Below, piece after piece: positions 1 to 9,000 of a stretch of 64,000 bases of DNA; the first letter of the stretch is position 1, and each line of letters begins with the position of its first letter. A program made the position numbers and the translations under genes. Below the pieces are notes generated by a model, which ran no database searches, was not told the DNA's origin, and saw only the letters and a program-made list of their open reading frames with translations. Source of the stretch: VAZQ01 sp963835165 (lineage in GTDB: Bacteria; Pseudomonadota; Alphaproteobacteria; Rhizobiales; Xanthobacteraceae); the NCBI GenBank assembly GCA_963835165.1, contig CAWIGD010000074.1, positions 1-64,000 of the forward strand. Direction: 5' to 3'.

Positions 1-200
1 GGTCCAGAAGCAGTTCCTCCGCCGTTGATCGAACATGTGGCGGGCGCTCCACCCGAAACGAGATTCGGGGCGAAACAACCTGCGCACCACCGGCTCATCA
101 CGGCCACTCTCCTTCCGAGTTCAAGCAAACGGGCAAACGCCTATCCCGGGACCGGAGTTCCTGGGCCGCACGACGTACCTTCAACAGAAATAATCGAAAA

Positions 201-322
201 AAAGCAGCGCCGCCGCGCTGGAACTCAAGAGCACGTTAGAGGTTGTTGTACGGGTGCTCGGAAGGAGGTCATCTCCGGCTGAGCCTCGGAAGACCCCGCC
301 CCTACCACGTGGCGGGGTTTTT
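201..322 (+). ncRNA. Candidate structured small RNA ending in a terminator
   Basis: Four consecutive self-complementary segments lie in about 120 bases. They are a 6-bp stem (205-210 with 215-220, loop CGCC), a 6-bp stem enclosing 19 bases (229-234 with 254-259), a short GGAG/CTCC stem (264-267 with 273-276), and a strong GC stem with a T-run at 294-322. No convincing start codon with a ribosome binding site leads a frame through this segment. The arrangement fits a small RNA or the structured 3' end of a transcript entering from the left. I cannot match it to a named RNA family, and the 5' end is a guess. Confidence 0.3.
294..322 (+). terminator. Rho-independent terminator
   Basis: A 7-bp stem CCCCGCC (294-300) pairs with GGCGGGG (311-317) across a 10-base loop and is followed directly by TTTTT (318-322). 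It would end a rightward transcript covering the hairpins at 201-276. Confidence 0.75.
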
Positions 323-553
323 CCGTTACTGCTGCTCATGGACCCTCGCCGTACGATCGAGGGATGCAACGGTGGCGGGTAACGCCGCGGCGCATTCGAC
401 TTTCTCATCGAGGACCTTCACGGGTCATGGCCTAGGGCGATCGGCGATCGGGCTAGCCGTACGGACTTACTTGTGCGGCGCCGTGGTCAATGCCAGCTGA
501 CGTGGCTCGCGTGAGTCGTTGCAACGCCACGACAGCAACGATCGCGAGGTCAG

Positions 554-691
554 GTGCCTGTGCTCGATTACATTTTAGGGACGTTGCATTTGCCGCGCGG
601 GCGCAAGCCAACAAAGTACTGGCTGGATCAGCCAATCCCGCAGACCTATGGGGCGCAGTTGCTTTATCCGTTCGCAGAGCTTCCACGTCGG
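554..691 (+). pseudogene. Decayed C-terminal fragment of a sterol desaturase / fatty acid hydroxylase-family protein
   Basis: The translation from 554 reads like the C-terminal end of the sterol desaturase family: an LDYILGTLHLP block, then a KYWLDQPIPQTYG block, then QLLYPF. The similarity stops near 690. The histidine-box catalytic region and membrane segments that should precede it are missing, and the bases upstream of 554 do not continue the protein in any frame. This looks like a relic left by deletion, close to the 3' end of a tRNA gene. Recognition is from recalled family sequences, not a search. Confidence 0.5.
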
Positions 692-764
692 CGCCTGCCC
701 AGCGGCCGTGAGGCTTACCCACTACCATCTTGCTGCGGGCAATTCCGTCGCCTGGAAAATGACG

Positions 765-841
765 TGGCGGTCCCGAGAGGACTCGAACCTCCGACCTTCG
801 GTTTAGGAAACCGCTGCTCTATCCGGCTGAGCTACGGGACC
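765..841 (-). tRNA. tRNA-Arg (anticodon CCU)
   Basis: On the minus strand the gene begins GGTCCCG and ends CGGGACC, a discriminator G and an encoded CCA. It has a D-arm around GCTCAGCCGGATAGAGC, a 7-base anticodon loop TTCCTAA giving anticodon CCU, and a T-arm containing GGTTCGAGTCC. The length is 77 bases. It reads AGG arginine codons. The 3' end faces the gene-poor, fragment-bearing left edge. Confidence 0.96.
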
Positions 842-1038
842 AAGAGGCGTATGTCGTTTCCCAGGCACCATTCTGGATCGAGATACCGTCCTCTGGATGC
901 TTTCGTATATGAGATGGCGCCCCAACTGCAAGCCGCACGACGTATCGCCTCGCCCCGCCGCCGGCGGGTTGCGCGAACGCTGCGGCCGGCCGGACGGGTA
1001 ATAGCTGGCGTGCCCTGCAGTCTTTCCCGCGCGGCGGA

Positions 1039-1689
1039 TCACGCACGAACAACTCCGGTTGCCGCCGCTACGAACCGCCCGGACTGCGGATCGAGCACCA
1101 GCAACTCGCCGGTCGCGACCGCAAAATAAGCCCCGTGCAACGTGACGCGTCCGCGCTCGATCAGCTTGCGCAGGCGCGGGAAGGTCAGGAGATTGCCGAG
1201 GGTGTTGACGATGGACGCCTGCTCCAGCCGGGCGAGGTAGTCGGCCGGCGGCGAGGCGCCGCGAGGCCCCAGTTTTTCGGCGGCGGGCGCGATGAGCGAC
1301 ATCCATTTTCCGATGAAGTCTCCCGGCGACAACGGCGCGCTGTCCTCGGCAAAGGCGCGCACTCCGCCGCAGCTGGCATGGCCGAGCACCACAATATGCT
1401 TCACCCGCAGCGCGCCAACCGCGAATTCGAGCGCGGCCGATACGCCGTGATAGGTACCGTCGGGTGAATACGGCGGCACCAGGTTGGCGACGTTGCGCAC
1501 CACGAACAGCTCGCCGGGCCGGGCGTCGAAGATCACTTCCGGCGACACCCGGGAATCGCAGCAGCCGATGACCATGATTTCGGGCGATTGTCCCTGCTCC
1601 GCCAGATCGCGATAACGGCTTTGCTCGGCCGGAAGCCGGTTGGAACGGAACGCCTCGTAACCTTCGATCAAGCGCGCTGGCAGGCTCAT
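1039..1689 (-). CDS. Beta-class carbonic anhydrase
   Basis: This 216-residue protein should interconvert CO2 and bicarbonate in the cytoplasm. The zinc site of the beta class is visible: CCDSR near residue 45 supplies a Cys and the Asp-Arg pair, and GHASCGG near residue 100 supplies His and the second Cys. Length fits the 200-220 residues usual for the bacterial enzyme. The ATG at 1689 starts a good N-terminus (MSLPARLIEGY); the frame stays open upstream, but that part has no family character. It lies 167 bases downstream of the RND pump gene on the same strand, without proof of co-transcription. Confidence 0.92.
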   Translation of the reverse strand: MSLPARLIEGYEAFRSNRLPAEQSRYRDLAEQGQSPEIMVIGCCDSRVSPEVIFDARPGELFVVRNVANLVPPYSPDGTYHGVSAALEFAVGALRVKHIVVLGHASCGGVRAFAEDSAPLSPGDFIGKWMSLIAPAAEKLGPRGASPPADYLARLEQASIVNTLGNLLTFPRLRKLIERGRVTLHGAYFAVATGELLVLDPQSGRFVAAATGVVRA

Positions 1690-1856
1690 GACGACCCGTA
1701 GGCAATGATTACCTTCCGTGCAAGCCGCATGCCGGGATCGGCCCTGGAGCGACCGACCAGGGTTCGTCCGGCAACGGGAGGGACCACCCGCAGACGCCAC
1801 GCCGGCCACCGGAGGCGGGGTTCTCTGCCGCCGGCGAACGACCAGCGCGCCGGCGT

Positions 1857-4800
1857 CTACACCGTCTCGGCGGTGCGCGCGGCCGCCGGACGGCCCGCCT
1901 GCTCCGAGTCCACGCGCGCCGGCATCACCATGCGAGCCAGCGTCGGGATCACCAGCAGGCTGCAGATCGGCGACAGCAACATGCCGCCCACCACCACGCA
2001 TGCCAACGGCTGCTGCACCTGCGCGCCGATGCCGGTGGAAAGCGCCGCCGGTACCAGGCCGATGCAGGCGGACAGTCCGGTCATGAAAATCTGCCGCATG
2101 CGGGTTTCACCGGCGAGGATGATCGCCTCGTCCCGCTCCATACCCTCCACCATGTTCTTGCGGATGTAGGAGACCAGCAAGATGCCGTCCATCGACGAGA
2201 CGCCGAACAGCGAGATGAAGCCGATCGCGGCCGAGATGCTGAAGTTCAGCCCCGCGACATAGAGCCCGAGGATGCCACCGGCCACCGCGAAGGGAATGCC
2301 GGCAAGGGCGAGCAGGCTGTCCCTGATGGAATTGAACAGGCTGTAGAGCAGCATCATGATCAGGAGCAGGCTCAGCGGCACGATGATGGCAAGCCGTTTC
2401 TGGGCTTCGACCAGCGCGCCGAACTCACCGGTCCACTCGATGCGGTACCCCGGCGGCAGCGGCACCCTTTCAGCGATGACCTTTTGCGCCTCGGCGACGG
2501 TCGAACCCAGATCGCGGCCGCGCACGCTGTATTTGAGCGGCACGAAACGCTGACTGTTTTCGCGGTAGATGTAGGCGGCGCCGGTCTCGAGTTTCACATC
2601 GCCGAGTTCGCCCAGTGCGATATAGGCGGTCGGCCCCTTGGAATCGTTGTTCGGGAGCGCAACGGGGATGGAACGAATGGCATCGATGTTGCGCCGGTAT
2701 TCCGGAGCGAAGCGCACGGTGAGCGCGAAATTCATCTCGCCCTCGTAAACCCGCGTGACCTCCTGACCGCCGATGGCGGCCTGCACGACCGAGTTGATGT
2801 CGGCGACCGAGAAGCCGTAGCGCGCCGCCTTCTCGCGGTCGATCTTGATGATGAGGTTGGGCTGACCAAGCAGATTGAAGCCGCCCGGGTTGGTGACCCC
2901 CGGCACGGTCGCAATCTCGGTCTTCAGAGTCTTGGACAGCCGTTCCAATTCAGCGAGATCGCGGCCAAAAATCTTGACCGAATTCTCGCCTTTCACTCCG
3001 GAGACGGCTTCTTCGATATTGTCCTGGATGTATTGCGAAAAATTAAAATCCACGCCGACGAATTCCCGCCTGAGCTGCTGGCTCATCTGCCTGACCATTT
3101 CCTCTTTGGTCAGGCCCCTCGGCCATTCGTCCCTCGGCTTCAATGGAACGAAGAATTCCGCCACGAAGGATCCGTCCGGATCAGTTCCGTCGTCGCCGCG
3201 CCCCTGCTCCGAGACCACCGTGCGCACCGCTGGATAGCTCTTGATGACGTTGCGCATGCGCGCGACGGTATCCATCCCGGCGCCGAGCGTGATGGTGGGC
3301 GGAAGCAGTGCCCGGATCCACAGATTTCCCTCTTCCAGCTTCGGCAGGAACTCGGTGCCGAGGCGCGCACCGAGGATGCCGCACACCAGCAAGAACGCCA
3401 GAGCCATCGTCGCGGCGATGCGGTAGTGGCGCACGGCGCGCGGGAGCACGAACTGATAGAGCTTGCGGATGTAGCGCACCAGGATGGTTTCGACCTCCTG
3501 CACGTGCGCCGGCAGCAGGATCGAGGCCATCACAGGCGTCACGGTGAAGGTGGCGATGACCGCGCCGATCAAGGCGTAGGCATAGGTGCGCGACATCGGG
3601 CCGAAAATCTGGCCTTCCACCCCCTGCATGGTGAACAGCGGGAGGAATGCGGCAATGGTGATGATCACCGAGAAGAAAATCGGCTTGTCGACCTCGACCG
3701 CAGCATTCAGAATCCGGCGCAGCTTGTCGGTCTGCCTCTCTTCGAGGTTTGCCGTCTCCGCCGGATCGTCGTGCGCGAGATGGCGGAAGATGTTCTCCAC
3801 CATGATGACTGTGGCGTCGACGATAATGCCGAGATCGATCGCGCCGACCGACAGCAGGTTGGCGGATTCCCCGCGCATCACCGTGATGATCACGGCCAGG
3901 AACAGCGCCACCGGGATGGTCGCGGAGACGATCAGGGCGCAGCGCAGGTTGCCCAGAAACATCCACTGAATGAGGAATATCAGCGCGACGCCGAAGAACA
4001 TGTTGTGCATCACCGTCTTCACGGTGATCGCCACCAGATCGCCGCGGTCGTAGAACGCGTCGATCTTCACGCCCGGCGGCAACGTGCCGTCGGTGTTGAG
4101 ACGTTCGATCGCCGCACGCACGCGCGCCACCACCTCGGAGGTCCGTTCGAACTTCTGCATCAAGACGATGCCGGTTACGATGTCGGTGACATCGTCGCGT
4201 CCCGCGATGCCGAGCCGCGGCATGAAACCGATCTGTACCTTCGCCACGTCGGACAGCAGCACCGGCACACCGTTCTGCTGGGCAAGCACGATGTTGCGAA
4301 TATCCTGCAGCGTGCCGACGACACCAATGCCGCGCACGGTGACCGACTGCTCGCCGACGGCGATCGTGCGACCGCCCACATTGGAGTTGCCCGCCGACAT
4401 CGCGGTGATGATCTGCGGCAGGGTCAAGCCGTGAGCGATCATGCGATTGAGATCGATCTCGGCCTGAAACTCCTTGGTCCTGCCGCCCAACACCAGCACG
4501 TCGGCCACGCCCGGGACGATGCGAAGCCTGCGCTCCACCACCCAGTCTTGCAGCGTCTTGAGCTGCATGACGTCGACCTCGGGCGGGCCCTTGAGCTGGT
4601 AGCGGAAGATTTCGCTGATCCCGCCCGCGGGCGAGATTACGGGTTGCACGCTGGCCGGAAGAACGGCGTCCTTGATCCGATTGATGGTCTGCTGCCGTAC
4701 GAAGTAGTAGTCGCGCCCGTATTCGAACTGCAGCCGGATGAAGCTCAGCGCGTAGACCGTATTGGAGCGGATGAATCTCAGTCCCGGCGTGCTGGAAACA

Positions 4801-5015
4801 GCGATTTCAAGCGGGATCGTGACGTAACGTTCCATCTCCTCGGGCGACTGCCCCGGATACTGGGCGATGATTTCGATGATGGGAGGAGCAGGATCCGGAT
4901 AGGCCTCGATGTTCAGCGTGGTGAATGCGGCATAACCCACCGCCAAAAATGCCGCGAAGCTGATCAGCACCAGCGGCCGGCGCGAAAGGCAGAAAGAGAT
5001 CAGGCCCGGAAGCAT
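1857..5015 (-). CDS. Heavy-metal-type RND efflux pump (CzcA/CusA family)
   Basis: This is a 1052-residue inner-membrane proton antiporter that would export metal ions or another cationic substrate through an adaptor and outer-membrane channel. It has the RND pattern: an N-terminal membrane helix, a large periplasmic loop, a helix bundle, a second loop and a second bundle. The segment AIDLGIIVDATVIMVEN in the first bundle carries two Asp and one Glu at positions used for proton relay in the CzcA/CusA branch. Another family-typical block is EEAVSGVKGENSVKIFG. The length matches HME-RND pumps at about 1030-1070. It follows its adaptor gene after 82 bases. The metal cannot be told from sequence alone. 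No outer-membrane factor gene lies nearby. Confidence 0.9.
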   Translation of the reverse strand: MLPGLISFCLSRRPLVLISFAAFLAVGYAAFTTLNIEAYPDPAPPIIEIIAQYPGQSPEEMERYVTIPLEIAVSSTPGLRFIRSNTVYALSFIRLQFEYGRDYYFVRQQTINRIKDAVLPASVQPVISPAGGISEIFRYQLKGPPEVDVMQLKTLQDWVVERRLRIVPGVADVLVLGGRTKEFQAEIDLNRMIAHGLTLPQIITAMSAGNSNVGGRTIAVGEQSVTVRGIGVVGTLQDIRNIVLAQQNGVPVLLSDVAKVQIGFMPRLGIAGRDDVTDIVTGIVLMQKFERTSEVVARVRAAIERLNTDGTLPPGVKIDAFYDRGDLVAITVKTVMHNMFFGVALIFLIQWMFLGNLRCALIVSATIPVALFLAVIITVMRGESANLLSVGAIDLGIIVDATVIMVENIFRHLAHDDPAETANLEERQTDKLRRILNAAVEVDKPIFFSVIITIAAFLPLFTMQGVEGQIFGPMSRTYAYALIGAVIATFTVTPVMASILLPAHVQEVETILVRYIRKLYQFVLPRAVRHYRIAATMALAFLLVCGILGARLGTEFLPKLEEGNLWIRALLPPTITLGAGMDTVARMRNVIKSYPAVRTVVSEQGRGDDGTDPDGSFVAEFFVPLKPRDEWPRGLTKEEMVRQMSQQLRREFVGVDFNFSQYIQDNIEEAVSGVKGENSVKIFGRDLAELERLSKTLKTEIATVPGVTNPGGFNLLGQPNLIIKIDREKAARYGFSVADINSVVQAAIGGQEVTRVYEGEMNFALTVRFAPEYRRNIDAIRSIPVALPNNDSKGPTAYIALGELGDVKLETGAAYIYRENSQRFVPLKYSVRGRDLGSTVAEAQKVIAERVPLPPGYRIEWTGEFGALVEAQKRLAIIVPLSLLLIMMLLYSLFNSIRDSLLALAGIPFAVAGGILGLYVAGLNFSISAAIGFISLFGVSSMDGILLVSYIRKNMVEGMERDEAIILAGETRMRQIFMTGLSACIGLVPAALSTGIGAQVQQPLACVVVGGMLLSPICSLLVIPTLARMVMPARVDSEQAGRPAAARTAETV

Positions 5016-5097
5016 GCATTCACCGGGTTAGCGCCGTCGCGGCGCGCGCAAGAACTCATGGCGCGCGCCCGGCGGCAACGATTGCGCGATCGGCGGA

Positions 5098-6342
5098 TCA
5101 TTGCCGCCATTCATTGTCCACGAAGATCGCGCCCCGGCCCGCGACAAGTTCGCCGACCTTGAGGCCCTCGCGGATCTGCATGCGCCCCTCTTGCTCCATT
5201 CCGAGCGTCACTTGGCGCCGCCGGAACAGCATCGGCTCTTCCTCGACCCACACGACGGCGTGGTCGCCTTCCCGGATCACCGCCTGGACCGGCACGGCGG
5301 GCGAGGGCTCGTCGGCCCCGGTCGCGATCTTGAAGCTGACGAACATCTCGGACTTGAGCGCTCCATCGGGATTGGGAATCTCGGAGCGCACCACCAAGCG
5401 CCGCGTTGTCGCGTCCGTCGCGGCGTTGATTGCGGTGACGCGAGCCTTGAGCACGCGACCCGGCAGCGCACTGACCCTCACCTCCACTTCTTGGCCCACC
5501 CGGATGAACGGAATTTCGTTTTCAGGCACCTGCGCCTTCAGCCACATAGTGGACAGGTCGGCGACGATGTAGAGCGCATCGCCGGTGTCGTTGCGCACAT
5601 ACTGGCCCGGACCGATCTTGCGCGCGATGACAGTGCCGTCGATCGGCGCGGGAATCGGCGTCGCGCGCCGCACCGTGCCCTTCTCCTTCAGGGCGGCGAC
5701 CTCGTCGTCGGTGAAGCCAACGATGCCTAGCCGCACGCGCGCGGCTTCGAGCGACATTTCAGCCGAACGCATGTCGTTCTGGGCGCCGACCAGCTGGCCC
5801 TGCGCCTGCTGATACTCCTTGAGCGCCGCGGCCTTGCCTTCGTACAGATCCTTGAACCGCTTCTCGACGATGTGCGCGAGATCGAGCTGCGAGCGCGCCT
5901 TGTTCATGGCGCTTAGCGCCGCGATGAAATCGTTCTGCGGCTGCACCACGTCCGGGCTGTCGATTTCGAACAACGGATCGCCGCGATTGACGGTGTCGCC
6001 GACCTTGGCGATCAGCCGCGTCACGCGGCCCGGGAACGGCGTCAGGACCGCGGTGCTGGTGTCCTCATTGTAGGCGATCTGGCCGATGGCGAGCTTTTGG
6101 ACGCGAAAGGGGTAGAGTTCCACCTTCATGACGCCAAGCTGATGCATCTGGTCGTCGGTGACCCGGACGATGTCGCCTTTTTTCGGTGAGCGCTGGGCGG
6201 CGACCTCGGCTGACGCGACCGGAATAATGTGGAGCAACGCAACGAGAAGCGCCGCGGCCACACCAAGGGGTCCCACGCGTGCCGCGCGACGCGCCAGCAG
6301 CGCGCGCGTGGAATGACCAACCCTCACCGTGCTCGCTCCCAT
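5098..6342 (-). CDS. RND efflux periplasmic adaptor subunit (HlyD/CzcB-like)
   Basis: The protein is the membrane-fusion partner of the RND pump encoded just downstream. From the ATG at 6342 it is 414 residues. It has a basic N-terminus and a hydrophobic segment (LGVAAALLVALLHI) ending in VASA, which looks like a signal peptide. It then has a barrel/lipoyl part (GDTVNRGDPLFEIDSPD), a long alpha-helical hairpin rich in Ala, Gln and Glu, and a second lipoyl half (RATPIPAPIDGTV). Beta-barrel and membrane-proximal domains end the protein. No His- or Met-rich metal-binding extension is visible, so the substrate stays open. The frame runs upstream to 6495 with another ATG near 6426; I prefer 6342 because it places the signal peptide sensibly. 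Confidence 0.87.
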   Translation of the reverse strand: MGASTVRVGHSTRALLARRAARVGPLGVAAALLVALLHIIPVASAEVAAQRSPKKGDIVRVTDDQMHQLGVMKVELYPFRVQKLAIGQIAYNEDTSTAVLTPFPGRVTRLIAKVGDTVNRGDPLFEIDSPDVVQPQNDFIAALSAMNKARSQLDLAHIVEKRFKDLYEGKAAALKEYQQAQGQLVGAQNDMRSAEMSLEAARVRLGIVGFTDDEVAALKEKGTVRRATPIPAPIDGTVIARKIGPGQYVRNDTGDALYIVADLSTMWLKAQVPENEIPFIRVGQEVEVRVSALPGRVLKARVTAINAATDATTRRLVVRSEIPNPDGALKSEMFVSFKIATGADEPSPAVPVQAVIREGDHAVVWVEEEPMLFRRRQVTLGMEQEGRMQIREGLKVGELVAGRGAIFVDNEWRQ

Positions 6343-6464
6343 CGGGTGAATCAGGGTGCCTTGCCCCTTGGCCGTATTGCATACCAGAGCAACCCACCGC
6401 GAGAAAGCGCACTCGGATGTTCGCATCGCCGCAGTGCCGCCCCATTCCGACGTTTCGCTGACGC

Positions 6465-7310
6465 ATGGGCGGATGTCGGCAGGGCGCTCTTGCAAGGTTT
6501 TGTCGGGTTTCCTGCATGGCCGGCGTCATCCTCCTGCCCACGGAGCGGGCGGACGCGGAAAGCCGTCCGACGACCTCCTGCCGGTTCGAGCCCGCCGGCA
6601 CCGGAAAGGTTCGTGCCGTTAGCGACGGCCGCAGCTTTACTCTCGAGGACGGGCGCGAAATCCGCCTCGCCGGCATTGAAGTGCCGCTCCCGCCGGGACC
6701 TGGCGACCTCGGAACCGGGGCCAAGGCGGCGCTGGCGGCCCGCGCCGCGCTGGAATCGATCATTGCGGGCCAAGACGTCGAGCTGCGTCAAAACGACGTC
6801 GCCGACCGCTACGGCCGGATGCCCGCCCTCGTCTACGTCACCCAAGGAGGGTCGCCAGAATCGGTGGCGCACGAACTGCTGGCGAAAGGATTCGCCCGGG
6901 TTTCCGCCCATGTCGGGGAACGGCCGTGCGCCGATGAGCTTCTGGCGCGGGAACGGGCCGCGCGTCAGGCCAAGCTTGGCCTCTGGGGCGAACCGTATTA
7001 TGTCATCGTCGCGGCCGAGAGCGGGGCCGAGCTGGTGGCCGAGCGCGGCCATTTCATGCTGGCGGAAGGCAAGGTGTGGTCGGTCCGCGAGAGCGGAGGC
7101 ACGATATACGTGAATTTTGGCCGACAATGGTCACAGGCTCTCACGGTGACCATTCCCAAGCGCAGCGAGCGGATGTTCGCCGCCGCCGGCATCGAGCCGA
7201 AAAGACTTGAAAACCGCCGCGTTCGGGTCCGCGGATGGGTCGAAGAGCGCAACGGGCCGCGAATCGAGGCTACCCGCCCGGAGCAGATCGAGATCGCCGA
7301 ACGGAACTGA
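6465..7310 (+). CDS. Thermonuclease (SNase-like) domain protein, probably exported
   Basis: This 281-residue protein has a staphylococcal-nuclease-like OB-fold around residues 45-170. The visible family features are a DGRSFTLEDGREIRLAGIE opening, the AKAALEAL-like helix (KAALAARAALESI) and the segment QNDVADRYGRMPALVYV. It ends with a conserved GLWGEPYY-like block. A second region (about 175-275) contains a short beta-rich domain. The N-terminus has a weak export signal; an internal ATG at 6516 is an alternative start. The arginine and glutamate positions of active SNase are only partly evident, so nuclease activity is uncertain. It is divergent from the RND adaptor (122-base gap) and followed 21 bases later by the M48 protease. 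Confidence 0.75.
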   Translation: MGGCRQGALARFCRVSCMAGVILLPTERADAESRPTTSCRFEPAGTGKVRAVSDGRSFTLEDGREIRLAGIEVPLPPGPGDLGTGAKAALAARAALESIIAGQDVELRQNDVADRYGRMPALVYVTQGGSPESVAHELLAKGFARVSAHVGERPCADELLARERAARQAKLGLWGEPYYVIVAAESGAELVAERGHFMLAEGKVWSVRESGGTIYVNFGRQWSQALTVTIPKRSERMFAAAGIEPKRLENRRVRVRGWVEERNGPRIEATRPEQIEIAERN

Positions 7311-7331
7311 CGGAACTCGCAGATCGCCATA

Positions 7332-8888
7332 GTGGAAGCCACAGGGACACACGCTCGCAGCCGCGACGGCGCGACCCGACATGCGGGCCAGCGGCGCCGG
7401 ATTCCGCGCGCGCTGAATCAGGCCTGCACGTTTGCGCGTATCGCCGCTGTCGGTCTCACGCTCGCGGGCTGCAGCTCGTCCTTGCTATCGGCCGGCGCGC
7501 CGCCGGGGTCGCTGCCCTCGCTCCCTGAGCTGCCCAGACCGGCTCAATCGCAACAACAAATGCCTGCTTCGACGCAGCGCGAACATCAGCGCATTCTCGC
7601 CGCCTATGGCGGCGCCTACGAGGATTCCAAGCTCGAAGCCGTGCTCAACCAGATGGTAGCCAAGCTTGTCGCCGCATCCGAGCGGCCGGACATGCACTAT
7701 CGTGTCACTATTCTCAATTCTCCGGCGGTCAACGCCTTCGCGTTGCCGAGCGGGCAGCTGTACGTGACGCGGGGGTTGATCGCGCTGGCGAACGATACGT
7801 CCGAGCTCGCCTCGGTGCTCTCGCACGAAATGTCGCACGTGATCGCACGCCATGCCGACATACGAGAGGACCAGGCGCGGCAAGTGGCACTGGTGAGCCG
7901 CGTCGTGCAGGACGTGCTGAGCGATCCGGAGACCGGGGCGCTCGCCCTCGCCAAGTCGCGGATCGCGCTCGCGAGCTTCTCGCGCGCACAGGAATTCGAG
8001 GCCGATGGGATCGGGGTCGGCATCGCCGCGCGGGCCGGCTATGATCCCTATGGCGCGGTCCGGTTCCTCACCTCGCTGGGCCGAAACGCGGAGCTGAAGT
8101 CGAATTCGAGCCAATCGCACATCGACCCGCGCTCGCCCGATTTCCTCTCGTCCCATCCGGCCACGCCCGAACGCATCAAGAATGCGCAGGGTAGTGCGCG
8201 CCAGATCAGCGCACCCGGCGCCGGCGAACGCGACAGGGCGAGCTATCTCGCCGGAATCGACGGTCTGGTCTATGGCGAGGATCCGAGCGAAGGCTTCGTG
8301 CGCGGCCGTCGCTTTCTGCACCCCAAGCTCGGCTTCACCTTTCTTGCGCCGGAAGGCTTTTCTCTCGACAACACCGCGCAGGCGGTTCTCGGGGTCAAAG
8401 AGGGGGGCGGCCAGGCATTGCGGCTCGATGTCGTGCGCGTGCCGGCGGAGCAGACGCTCGCCGAGTACCTCAACTCCGGATGGATCGAGAATATCGACCC
8501 CAAGACCGTCGAGGACGCCAGCGTCAACGGGCTGCAGGCCGCGACCGCAACCGCCAAGGGCGACCAGTGGGTGTTTCGGCTCTATGCGGTGCGATTCGGA
8601 ACCGACGTCTATCGTTTCATCTTTGCCTCGAAGCGCACGACCGCGGAGATCGATCGCGCCTTCCGCGAATCGGTCGGGACCTTCCGCCGCATGACATTGG
8701 CGGAAAGCCAGGCCGCGAAGCCCATGCACCTCAAGATCGTCACCGTCGAGCCCGGGGAAACGGTCGAACGATTGGCGAGCCGGATGGCAACGCCAGACCG
8801 TGCAGTCGAACGTTTTCGCATTCTCAACGGCCTCGCCCCGGGCGACCGTATCAACCCCGGCGACTGGATGAAGATCGTGGTGGAGTGA
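7332..8888 (+). CDS. M48-family zinc metalloprotease lipoprotein with C-terminal LysM-like domain
   Basis: This 518-residue periplasmic protease resembles BepA/LoiP-type quality-control enzymes. The zinc motif HEMSH is at residues 165-169 and the third ligand region follows in a block with EFEADGIG, as in M48 enzymes. A lipobox LAGC near residue 48 predicts a lipid-anchored protein after an unusually long basic N-terminus; the GTG at 7332 is the only in-frame start that includes it. Residues after about 330 form an unidentified domain. The last 55 residues (VTVEPGETVERLASRM...GDWMKIVV) look like a LysM module that could hold the protease at peptidoglycan. It probably shares a transcript with the upstream SNase-like gene. 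Confidence 0.85.
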   Translation: MEATGTHARSRDGATRHAGQRRRIPRALNQACTFARIAAVGLTLAGCSSSLLSAGAPPGSLPSLPELPRPAQSQQQMPASTQREHQRILAAYGGAYEDSKLEAVLNQMVAKLVAASERPDMHYRVTILNSPAVNAFALPSGQLYVTRGLIALANDTSELASVLSHEMSHVIARHADIREDQARQVALVSRVVQDVLSDPETGALALAKSRIALASFSRAQEFEADGIGVGIAARAGYDPYGAVRFLTSLGRNAELKSNSSQSHIDPRSPDFLSSHPATPERIKNAQGSARQISAPGAGERDRASYLAGIDGLVYGEDPSEGFVRGRRFLHPKLGFTFLAPEGFSLDNTAQAVLGVKEGGGQALRLDVVRVPAEQTLAEYLNSGWIENIDPKTVEDASVNGLQAATATAKGDQWVFRLYAVRFGTDVYRFIFASKRTTAEIDRAFRESVGTFRRMTLAESQAAKPMHLKIVTVEPGETVERLASRMATPDRAVERFRILNGLAPGDRINPGDWMKIVVE

Positions 8889-9000
8889 GCCGCCGGCGCG
8901 CGTCATCGCGTGCCTAGCCTTCCGCCGATTTCTTGGCCATCATCGCCGCTTCGCGCTTCGCGAAATTTTGCCAACAGCCCGCTCGCTGCGAGGTGAAGGA

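Larger units (their letters stand above)
1..553. other. Left-edge region without a recognised protein gene
   Basis: No open frame in this stretch looks like a known protein. The frames that exist are short, run through both strands and have arginine/serine/proline-rich translations typical of high-GC shadows. The only structured parts are the hairpin cluster and terminator between about 201 and 322, described separately. Bases 323-553 contain nothing I can name. A gene whose 5' part lies outside the window could end near 282, but its visible 85-residue frame resembles nothing I know. Confidence 0.5.

Noticed and set aside
221..322. Branched-chain amino-acid leader peptide with attenuator before the terminator
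   Set aside because: A frame with several Val and Leu codons (LEVVVRVLG) precedes the terminator, but it has no start codon and no ilv gene follows.
2484..5162. 892-codon open frame opposite the RND pump gene
   Set aside because: It is an antisense shadow of the pump coding sequence, rich in Arg/His/Asp, with no ribosome binding site or family pattern.
8907..8960. Minus-strand peptide FAKREAAMMAKKSAEG before a stop, resembling the end of a protein
   Set aside because: It is about 17 codons long with no supported upstream part and no family match, so it is too little to call.
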